Positions 33,665 to 39,631 of a stretch of DNA of 39,631 nt are shown one piece after another; the stretch's first letter is position 1; every line of letters begins with the position of its first letter. The notes below the pieces were generated by a model. That model ran no database searches, was not told the DNA's origin, and was given only the letters and a program-made list of their open reading frames with translations. Source of the stretch: Betaproteobacteria bacterium. Lineage in GTDB: Bacteria > Pseudomonadota > Gammaproteobacteria > Burkholderiales > Burkholderiaceae_C. The stretch lies in NCBI GenBank assembly GCA_013289985.1, contig JABCYW010000047.1:1-39631 (forward strand), read 5' to 3'. A program made the position numbers and the translations under genes.

Positions 33665-35145
33665 GCGCCCAACTGCATACGCTCGGCGTGGCCGAGCTGG
33701 GCCGCGCGCTCGCGGCGAAGTCCACCTCCAGCGTCGAGGCCACGCAGGCCCTGCTCGCGCGCGCCAAGGCCGACACCCACGGCGCGTTCCTGGTCGTCGA
33801 CGAAGACGCCGCGCTGGCGGCAGCGAAGGCCGCCGACGCGAAGCGCGGATCCGGCGACGCGCACCCGCTGCTGGGCGTGCCCATCGCGCACAAGGACATC
33901 TTCGTCACGCAGGAGTCCGCCACCACGGCCGGCTCGAAGATGCTGGAGGGATACCGGAGCCCGTTCGACGCCACCGTCGTGGCGCGCCTGAAGGCCGCGG
34001 GCGCGGTGTCGCTGGGCAAGCTCAACTGCGACGAGTTCGCGATGGGCTCGGCCAACGAGAACTCGGCCTACGGCCCGGTGCGCAACCCCTGGGACGCCAC
34101 GCGCGTGCCGGGCGGCTCGTCCGGCGGCTCCGCGGCCGCCGTCGCGGCGCAGCTCGTGCCCGCCGCCACCGGCACCGACACCGGCGGCTCGATCCGCCAG
34201 CCCGCCAGCTTCACCGGCGTCACCGGCATCAAGCCCACCTACGGCGTGTGCTCGCGCTTCGGCATGATCGCGTTCGCCTCCAGCCTCGACCAGGCCGGCC
34301 CGCTCGCGCGTTCGGCCGAGGACTGCGCGCTGCTGCTGTCGGCGATGAGCGGCTTCGACGAGCGCGACGCCACCAGCGTGCAGAGGCCCCCGCAGGACTT
34401 CCACGCGCAGATGCTTCAGGCACGCGCCGGCGCCACCGCGGCGCAGCCGCTCAAGGGCCTGCGCATCGGCCTGCCGAAGGAGTTCTTCCCCGCCGCGCTG
34501 GCCGCCGACGTGAGCGGCCGCGTGCGTGCGGCGCTCACCGAGATGGAGAAGCTGGGCGCCACGCTGGTGGACGTCTCGCTGCCGCGCACCGAGCTGTCGA
34601 TCCCCGTGTACTACATCATCGCGCCGGCCGAGGCGAGCTCGAACCTGAGCCGCTTCGACGGCGTGCGCTACGGCCATCGCGCCGCGCAGTACGGCGACCT
34701 GATGGACATGTACAAGAAGTCGCGCTCCGAGGCCTTCGGCCCCGAGGTGAAGCGGCGGATCATGATCGGCACCTACGTGCTCTCGCACGGCTACTACGAC
34801 GCCTACTACCTGCAGGCGCAGAAGCTGCGCCGCATGATCGCCGACGACTTCCAGGCCTGCTTCCAGCAATGCGACCTGATCGCCGGCCCGGTGGCGCCGA
34901 CGGTGGCGTGGAAGCTCGGCGAGCAGGGCGACGACCCGGTCAAGGCCTACCTCGCCGACATCTTCACCCTGCCCGGCTCGCTGGCCGGCCTGCCCGGCAT
35001 GAGCGTGCCCGCGGGTCTCGGCGAGGGCGGCATGCCGGTGGGCCTGCAGCTGCTGGGCAACTACTTCGCCGAGGGCACGCTGCTGCACGCGGCGCACGCG
35101 CTGCAGCTCGCGACGGATTTCCACCTGCAGCGACCCCGCGCCTGA
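33661..35145 (+). CDS. gatA: Asp-tRNA(Asn)/Glu-tRNA(Gln) amidotransferase subunit A
   Basis: A 494-residue amidase-signature enzyme that releases ammonia from glutamine, or asparagine, to amidate Glu-tRNA(Gln) and Asp-tRNA(Asn). The Ser-cisSer-Lys triad is visible: K78 (PIAHKDIF), S153 (PGGSSGGSA) and S177 ([12 protein letters not shown]), matching the positions in the family. Length is normal and all conserved segments are intact. It overlaps gatC by four bases. Its TGA (35143-35145) shares its last base with the ATG of the next gene, which is a DNA methyltransferase rather than gatB. Confidence 0.98.
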   Translation: MSAQLHTLGVAELGRALAAKSTSSVEATQALLARAKADTHGAFLVVDEDAALAAAKAADAKRGSGDAHPLLGVPIAHKDIFVTQESATTAGSKMLEGYRSPFDATVVARLKAAGAVSLGKLNCDEFAMGSANENSAYGPVRNPWDATRVPGGSSGGSAAAVAAQLVPAATGTDTGGSIRQPASFTGVTGIKPTYGVCSRFGMIAFASSLDQAGPLARSAEDCALLLSAMSGFDERDATSVQRPPQDFHAQMLQARAGATAAQPLKGLRIGLPKEFFPAALAADVSGRVRAALTEMEKLGATLVDVSLPRTELSIPVYYIIAPAEASSNLSRFDGVRYGHRAAQYGDLMDMYKKSRSEAFGPEVKRRIMIGTYVLSHGYYDAYYLQAQKLRRMIADDFQACFQQCDLIAGPVAPTVAWKLGEQGDDPVKAYLADIFTLPGSLAGLPGMSVPAGLGEGGMPVGLQLLGNYFAEGTLLHAAHALQLATDFHLQRPRA

Positions 35146-36101
35146 TGAACGCACGCGTCGACCACCTCCCCTTCGCCACCCCGGTGCGCGGCGGCGTGGT
35201 CGCGGGCGATTGCCTCGCGGTGCTGCGCACGCTGCCGGCGCAACGCGTCGACCTCATCGTCACGTCGCCGCCCTACGCCGACCAGCGCGCCTCCACCTAC
35301 GGCGGCGTGAGCGCGGACGATTACGTCGCGTGGTTCATGCCGCGCGCCGAGCAGTTCGCCCGCGTGCTCAAGCCCACCGGCTCGCTGGTGATCAACATCA
35401 AGGAAAAGGTGGTGGACGGCGAGCGCCACACCTACGTCCTCGAGCTGATCATCGCGATGCGCAAGCAGGGCTGGCTGTGGACGGAGGAGTACGTCTGGCA
35501 CAAGCGCAACTGCTTTCCCGGCAAGTGGCCCAACCGTTTCCGCGACGCGTGGGAGCGCTGCCTGCACTTCACCCGCGAACGCCGGTTCAAGATGAACCAG
35601 GACGCCGTGATGGTGCCCATGGGCGACTGGGCGAACACGCGCCTGAAGACGCTCGGCGCCAACGACGTGGTGCGCCACGACTCGCGCGTGGGCAACGCGT
35701 TCGGCAAGAACATCGCCAACTGGCAGGGCCGCGACCGCGCCTATCCCACCAACGTGCTGCACCTGGCCACCGAATGCGGCAACAAGGGCCACAGCGCGGC
35801 ATTCCCGCAGGCCTTGCCGCGCTGGTTCATCGAACTCTTCACCGACCCGGGCGACACCGTGCTGGACCCGTTCGCCGGCTCCGGCACCACGCTGGCCGCG
35901 GCGCTGGAACTCGGCCGCAACGCGATCGGCGTGGAGCTCGCGTCCGCGTACGTGGCGCGCGCCCGTGACGCGGTCGCGACCGCGCGCGAGGCCGCGCAGG
36001 CGCTGGCGCGCGCGCGCGTGGTCACCGAACAAGAACTCATTTTCCCGCGTCGCGGCGCGACCGCTTCGCCCCAAATTCCCAAGGACAACGTCCCATCATG
36101 A
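35145..36101 (+). CDS. Beta-class DNA methyltransferase inside the gatCAB operon
   Basis: A 318-residue AdoMet-dependent amino-methyltransferase. Catalytic motif IV comes first (DLIVTSPPY, residues 36-44), then a target-recognition region (about 115-215), then motif X and the AdoMet-binding motif I near the C terminus ([20 protein letters not shown], 238-257), followed by GVELASAY. This IV-TRD-X-I order is the beta class. TSPPY is most often seen in N4-cytosine enzymes, though some N6-adenine enzymes have it. No restriction gene is adjacent, so it looks like a solitary methyltransferase. Its ATG shares the A of the gatA TGA, and its own TGA overlaps the gatB ATG (36098-36101), so it should be translated with the Gat subunits. 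The C-terminal 40 residues are Ala/Arg-rich. The target sequence is unknown. Confidence 0.92.
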   Translation: MNARVDHLPFATPVRGGVVAGDCLAVLRTLPAQRVDLIVTSPPYADQRASTYGGVSADDYVAWFMPRAEQFARVLKPTGSLVINIKEKVVDGERHTYVLELIIAMRKQGWLWTEEYVWHKRNCFPGKWPNRFRDAWERCLHFTRERRFKMNQDAVMVPMGDWANTRLKTLGANDVVRHDSRVGNAFGKNIANWQGRDRAYPTNVLHLATECGNKGHSAAFPQALPRWFIELFTDPGDTVLDPFAGSGTTLAAALELGRNAIGVELASAYVARARDAVATAREAAQALARARVVTEQELIFPRRGATASPQIPKDNVPS

Positions 36102-37552
36102 GCACCCTCATTCGCGGCTACGAAGTCGTGATCGGCTTCGAGACCCACACGCAGCTGTCGACGGCCAGCAAGATCTTCTCGGGCGCCTCCACCGAGTTCG
36201 GCGCGCAGCCCAACACGCAGGCCTCGGCCGTGGACCTGGCGCTGCCCGGCACGCTGCCCGTGCTCAACCGCGGTGCGGTCGAACGCGCCATCCGCCTGGG
36301 CCTGGCGGTCAACGCCACCATCGCGCCGCTGTCGATCTTCGCGCGCAAGAACTACTTCTACCCCGACCTGCCCAAGGGCTACCAGATCAGCCAGTACGAG
36401 ATCCCGGTGGTGCAGGGCGGCATCGTGCCGTTCATGCACAAGGGCGAGATGCGCCAGCTGCGCCTGACGCGCGCCCATCTCGAGGAAGACGCGGGCAAGT
36501 CGGTCCACGAGGGCCACGCCAACATGTCGGGCATCGACCTGAACCGCGCCGGCACGCCGCTGCTGGAGATCGTCACCGAGCCCGACATGCGCTCGTCCAC
36601 CGAGGCCGTGGACTACGCCAAGGCGCTGCACGCGCTGGTGCAGTGGCTGGACATCTGCGACGGCAACATGCAGGAAGGCTCGTTCCGCTGCGACGCCAAC
36701 GTGTCGGTGCGCCGGCCCGGCCAGCCCTTCGGCACGCGCCGCGAGATCAAGAACCTCAACAGCTTCCGCCACCTGCAGCAGGCGATCGACTACGAGATCA
36801 ACTGGCAGATCGACGAGCTGGAGGACGGCCGCGCCATCGTGCAGGCCACCGTGCTGTTCGACCCGGACACCGGCGAGACCCGCATGATGCGCACCAAGGA
36901 AGACGCGCAGGACTACCGCTACTTCCCCGATCCCGACCTGCCGCCGCTGGTGATCTCGCGCGAATGGGTGGAGCAGGTGCGCGGCCAGATGCCCGAGCTG
37001 CCGCGCGCGATGGCCGAGCGCTTCCAGGCCGCCGACGGCCTGGCGCCAGCCGATGCCGCATCGATGACGCAGTCGCTCGCGACGGCCCGCTACTACGAGG
37101 CCGCGCGCGACGCCGGCGCGCCGGCCAAGCTGGTGGCCAACTGGGTGATGGGCGAGCTCTCGCGCCGCCTCAACGCCGAGGACCTCTCGATCGTCGAGGC
37201 CCCGGTCGATGCGGCGCTGCTGGCGGCGCTGATCAGGCGCATCCAGGACGGCACGATCTCCAACAACGCGGCCAGGCAGGTGTTCGACGCGCTGTGGACA
37301 CGCGAGAAGGGCACGGCCGGCAACGTCGACGAGACGATCGACAGGCTCGACGTTCGCCAGAGCAATGACACCAGCGAGCTGGAGTCCATCATCGACGCCG
37401 TGCTGGCCGCCAACCAGAAGTCGGTGGACGAGTTCCGCGCCGGCAAGGAGAAGGCGTTCCAGGCGCTGGTGGGCCAGGCGATGAAGGCCAGCAAGGGCAA
37501 GGCCAACCCGGCGCAGGTCAACGAGATGCTGAAGAAGAAGCTGGGCGTCTGA
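36098..37552 (+). CDS. gatB: Asp-tRNA(Asn)/Glu-tRNA(Gln) amidotransferase subunit B
   Basis: A 484-residue kinase-amidotransferase subunit that activates the tRNA-bound Glu or Asp by phosphorylation. The cradle domain starts [21 protein letters not shown], with [16 protein letters not shown] and the conserved [12 protein letters not shown]. The C-terminal helical and YqeY-like tRNA-binding region ends in [15 protein letters not shown]. Length matches the family. The ATG overlaps the methyltransferase stop as ATGA; AAGGA lies twelve bases upstream. Its TGA abuts the stop of the convergent AraC-type gene with no space for a terminator. Confidence 0.98.
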   Translation: MSTLIRGYEVVIGFETHTQLSTASKIFSGASTEFGAQPNTQASAVDLALPGTLPVLNRGAVERAIRLGLAVNATIAPLSIFARKNYFYPDLPKGYQISQYEIPVVQGGIVPFMHKGEMRQLRLTRAHLEEDAGKSVHEGHANMSGIDLNRAGTPLLEIVTEPDMRSSTEAVDYAKALHALVQWLDICDGNMQEGSFRCDANVSVRRPGQPFGTRREIKNLNSFRHLQQAIDYEINWQIDELEDGRAIVQATVLFDPDTGETRMMRTKEDAQDYRYFPDPDLPPLVISREWVEQVRGQMPELPRAMAERFQAADGLAPADAASMTQSLATARYYEAARDAGAPAKLVANWVMGELSRRLNAEDLSIVEAPVDAALLAALIRRIQDGTISNNAARQVFDALWTREKGTAGNVDETIDRLDVRQSNDTSELESIIDAVLAANQKSVDEFRAGKEKAFQALVGQAMKASKGKANPAQVNEMLKKKLGV

Positions 37553-38479
37553 TCAGGCCGGCACCAGCGTCGGCTCCTGCCCGCGCCCGTAGTGCCGCGG
37601 CGGCGCGCCCATCACGCGCTTGAACGCGGTGCTGAACGCGCTCTCCGACTCGTAGCCCAGCGCGGGCGCCAGCACCGAAACCGTCTCGCCGCCGTTGGTG
37701 AGCCGGTCGGCCGCCAGCAGCATGCGCCAGCGCGTGAGGTAGTCCATCGGCGACGCGCCGACCAGGCGCTTGAACTTCAGCGCGAAGGTGGAGCGCGACA
37801 TCGCGGCCACCTTCGCCAGGTCGTCGATGGTCCACCGGCGGCCAGGCTGCGCGTGCATCGCGGTCAACGCCGCGCTCACCTGGCGATCGCCCAACGCGAA
37901 TAGCCAGCCCACGCCCTGCCCGGCGGCGTCGCGCAAGTGCAGGCGCAGCGCCTGCACGAGCAGCATCTGCGCGAGTTGCTGCGCGATCAGGAAGCCGCCC
38001 GGTTGCGGCTCGCGCAGCTCCGCCATGAGGCGCTCGACCGACCAGCGCATCGCGGCCTTGTCCTCTTCGGAACGCAGGTGGACGATGGGCGGCAGCATGC
38101 CCAGCAGCATCTCGGCATGCTTGCCGGCGAACGCGAAGTGGCCGCCCAGCGCGAAGCAGCCGCCGCCGCCGTTGATCACGCGCGTGGTGCCGCGAAGCGG
38201 CGTGCGCAGGAAGGTCATGGCGTCCACCGGCGTCAGCGAGAGGTCGCTGGCGAGGCGGAACGGCAGCCCGCGCGGCAGCAGGTAGCAGTCGCCCGCGGAG
38301 ATGCGGATGGGCTCCGCGATGCCCTGGATCGCCAGCCAGCAGCTGCCGCTGGTCATGGCCTGGAACTTGATGCCGTCGTGGGCGCCGAACTCCACGGCCC
38401 AGTCGCCGCCGTAGTCGACGGCGCCCGACATGAAGCTGCGCGGCCGCAGCAGGGACAGGACATCGGACAACGGATCCAT
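37553..38479 (-). CDS. AraC-family transcriptional regulator with cupin sensor domain
   Basis: A 308-residue regulator. The N-terminal part (about 1-180) is a cupin-type domain of the AraC cupin_6 kind (AGDCYLLPRGLPFRLAS). The C-terminal part holds two helix-turn-helix units: WTIDDLAKVAAMSRSTFALKFKRLVG, in part, and ETVSVLAPALGYESESAFSTAFKRVMG, in part, followed by the signature PPRHYGRG. ATG 38479 is chosen as the start of family similarity; the frame runs up to 38563 across the intergenic operators. It is divergent from an SDR oxidoreductase gene, an arrangement in which regulators of this type commonly control the neighbour. The effector is unknown. Confidence 0.94.
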   Translation of the reverse strand: MDPLSDVLSLLRPRSFMSGAVDYGGDWAVEFGAHDGIKFQAMTSGSCWLAIQGIAEPIRISAGDCYLLPRGLPFRLASDLSLTPVDAMTFLRTPLRGTTRVINGGGGCFALGGHFAFAGKHAEMLLGMLPPIVHLRSEEDKAAMRWSVERLMAELREPQPGGFLIAQQLAQMLLVQALRLHLRDAAGQGVGWLFALGDRQVSAALTAMHAQPGRRWTIDDLAKVAAMSRSTFALKFKRLVGASPMDYLTRWRMLLAADRLTNGGETVSVLAPALGYESESAFSTAFKRVMGAPPRHYGRGQEPTLVPA

Positions 38480-38507
38480 GGCGATTCCGGACGATTGCGA
38501 AGATTTC

Positions 38508-38563
38508 GCGGACTGAACCGCATGGATTGTATCGACCGGGCGTCCTAAAGTGGACTGAACCAC
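38508..38563. promoter_or_regulatory. Pair of 14-bp operator-like palindromes, 42 bp apart
   Basis: GCGGACTGAACCGC (38508-38521) and GTGGACTGAACCAC (38550-38563) share ten central bases, GGACTGAACC. Each has compensating outer bases that keep its own inverted symmetry (GCGG/CCGC and GTGG/CCAC). Their spacing is 42 bases, four helical turns, so both face the same side of the DNA. They lie between the divergent AraC-type gene and the SDR gene and are the best candidates for the regulator's binding sites. Confidence 0.6.
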
Positions 38564-38583
38564 CCCCTCCAGGAGAAATCGAC

Positions 38584-39468
38584 ATGCGAGTCTTCCTCAC
38601 CGGCGCCACCGGATTCATCGGGTCCGCCCTCATCCCCGAACTGCTGCAACACGGCCATTCCGTGCTCGGCTACGCGCGCTCCGACGACGGCGCCGGGGCG
38701 CTGCGCAAGCTGGGCGCCACCGTGCACCGCGGCGACCTCGAAGACCTCGACGCGCTGCGCCGCGGCGCCGCGCAGGCCGAAGGCGTGGTGCACTGCGGCT
38801 TCATCCACGACTTCTCGAAGTTCGCCGAGAACTGCGCCATCGACGGCCGCGCCATCGACGCGCTGGCCGATGTGCTGGCCGGCAGCGGCAAGCCCCTGGT
38901 CGTGACCTCGGGCATCCCCGGCATGCAGGGCCGAATCTCCACGGAGGACGACGACCTGCCTGCCGGCTCGCCGATGCCGCGGGTGTCCGAGCCGAGGGCG
39001 CTGGCCGCGGCGGCCCGCGGGGTGCGCGCCTCCGTCATCCGCCTGCCGCAGGTGCATGACCGGGACAAGGCGGGCCTGGTGCCGTTCCTGATCGGCGTCG
39101 CGAAGCAGAAGGGCGTGTCGGCCTACGTCGGCGAGGGCCGGAACCGCTGGGCGGCCGCGCATCGGTTCTCGACGCCTTCGCTCTACCGGTTGGCGCTGGA
39201 GAAGGGCGTGGCCGGCGCGCGCTATCACGCGGTCGAGGAGGAAGGCATCACGCTGAAGGCCATCGCCGAATCGATCGGACGGGGGCTGAAAGTGCCGGTG
39301 ATTTCGGTGTCCGGCGACGAGGCGGCGGCGCATTTCGGCGCGATGGGGCACTTTGCCACCATGGGCAATCCCGCTTCGAGCGCCCTCACCCGCCAGCGAC
39401 TTGGCTGGACGCCCGGTACGCATCCGGGGTTGATCGACGACCTGGATCACTCGACCGCGTACGCATGA
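38584..39468 (+). CDS. Atypical SDR-family NAD(P)-dependent oxidoreductase
   Basis: A 294-residue protein of the extended/atypical short-chain dehydrogenase group, similar to NAD-dependent epimerase/dehydratases. The nucleotide-binding motif GATGFIG is at residues 7-13, and GDLEDLDAL marks the adenine-binding region. The usual catalytic YxxxK is not seen where expected: TSGIPGMQGRISTEDD occupies that place, so the reaction is uncertain. ATG 38584 has AGGAG eight bases upstream. It is divergent from an AraC-type regulator that probably controls it. A perfect palindromic repeat begins two bases after the stop codon. Substrate is unknown. Confidence 0.9.
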   Translation: MRVFLTGATGFIGSALIPELLQHGHSVLGYARSDDGAGALRKLGATVHRGDLEDLDALRRGAAQAEGVVHCGFIHDFSKFAENCAIDGRAIDALADVLAGSGKPLVVTSGIPGMQGRISTEDDDLPAGSPMPRVSEPRALAAAARGVRASVIRLPQVHDRDKAGLVPFLIGVAKQKGVSAYVGEGRNRWAAAHRFSTPSLYRLALEKGVAGARYHAVEEEGITLKAIAESIGRGLKVPVISVSGDEAAAHFGAMGHFATMGNPASSALTRQRLGWTPGTHPGLIDDLDHSTAYA

Positions 39469-39469
39469 C

Positions 39470-39497
39470 GTCATCCTGCGCGCAGTCGCAGGATGAC
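39470..39497 (+). repeat. Palindromic dispersed repeat, copy 2
   Basis: Perfect 11-bp arms GTCATCCTGCG (39470-39480) and CGCAGGATGAC (39487-39497) flank the 6-base loop CGCAGT. The sequence recurs in the recA-recX gap (23307-23330, opposite orientation) with one difference over 24 bases. It lies between the convergent SDR and PH-domain genes and may act as a transcript-end hairpin. Confidence 0.75.
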
Positions 39498-39498
39498 A

Positions 39499-39631
39499 CT
39501 AGAAGGTGGCGCCGCCGCTCGCCGCGTTGATCGCCCGCCGCGCCTCGGCCTGGAACCCCACCGGGTCGCCGATGCCGCGCAGGCGCAGGTCCTCGCTGCC
39601 CGTGCCGCGGATGGTGAGCGTGCCGTAGCCG
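39499..39631 (-). CDS. C-terminal end of a probable PH-domain (bPH_2) membrane-associated protein
   Basis: Only the last 44 codons are in the window; the start lies to the right. The reading frame ends in TAG (39501-39499) and gives GYGTLTIRGTGSEDLRLRGI followed by GDPVGFQAEARRAIN and a short Ala/Ser/Gly tail. This resembles the final strand and helix of bacterial pleckstrin-homology-like domains (the pattern GxxxIxGTG then IxDPxxFRxxV). Members are often small inner-membrane proteins of unknown role. The call rests on this short stretch. Confidence 0.6.
   Translation of the reverse strand, partial: GYGTLTIRGTGSEDLRLRGIGDPVGFQAEARRAINAASGGATF

Noticed and set aside
35145-36101. A restriction-modification system
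   Set aside because: Both neighbours are Gat subunits and no endonuclease-like frame exists, so only a solitary methyltransferase can be claimed.

Overview
This is a GC-rich, densely packed chromosomal window from a betaproteobacterium. It is most likely a Burkholderiales of the Comamonadaceae type. The evidence is the gene content and order: recA-recX next to sucC-sucD, mreBCD-mrdA-rodA divergent from the gat operon, and a type IV pilin followed by Wzy-type ligases. I see no rRNA, tRNA, CRISPR array, insertion sequence or prophage. Almost every base belongs to an ordinary chromosomal gene, and nearly all of the very long antisense reading frames are shadows caused by the high GC content.

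Layout, left to right. Positions 1-6653 hold the 3' part of uvrA, a GGDEF protein with a broken signature motif, a SWIB protein with a histone-like tail, a small membrane protein, an M48 metalloprotease and moaC. Positions 6695-13340 form a pilus-surface block on the minus strand: a type IV pilin with a sigma-54 type promoter and its own terminator, followed by three consecutive Wzy/PglL-like O-oligosaccharyl ligase paralogues and the decayed remains of another membrane-protein gene. Positions 13338-19319 form a signalling block on the minus strand, in transcription order Ser/Thr kinase, PP2C phosphatase, FHA protein, CHASE2 adenylate cyclase and class II cyclic-nucleotide phosphodiesterase. 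It ends inside the upstream region of the pilin gene. Positions 19420-24570 hold a TerC membrane protein, sucD-sucC, recX and recA; recA has a LexA box over its promoter.

Positions 24746-26959 encode a QseBC/TctDE-like two-component system, convergent with the rod-shape operon mreB-mreC-mreD-mrdA-rodA (minus strand, 26960-33028). Divergent from that is gatC-gatA-gatB (33365-37552), with a DNA methyltransferase gene set between gatA and gatB and joined to both by stop/start overlaps. The right end has an AraC-type regulator divergent from an atypical SDR oxidoreductase, with two matching 14-bp operator-like palindromes between them, and the last codons of a probable PH-domain protein.

The observations most worth following are: (1) the DNA methyltransferase built into the gatCAB operon; (2) the combined phospho-Ser/Thr and cAMP signalling cassette beside the pilin gene; (3) the three tandem pilin-linked ligases with a pseudogene; (4) several regulatory palindromes, including a 20-bp-stem hairpin between convergent genes, the AraC/SDR operator pair, a palindrome in the sucC promoter spacer, and a repeated 28-bp palindrome seen beside recA and at the right end.
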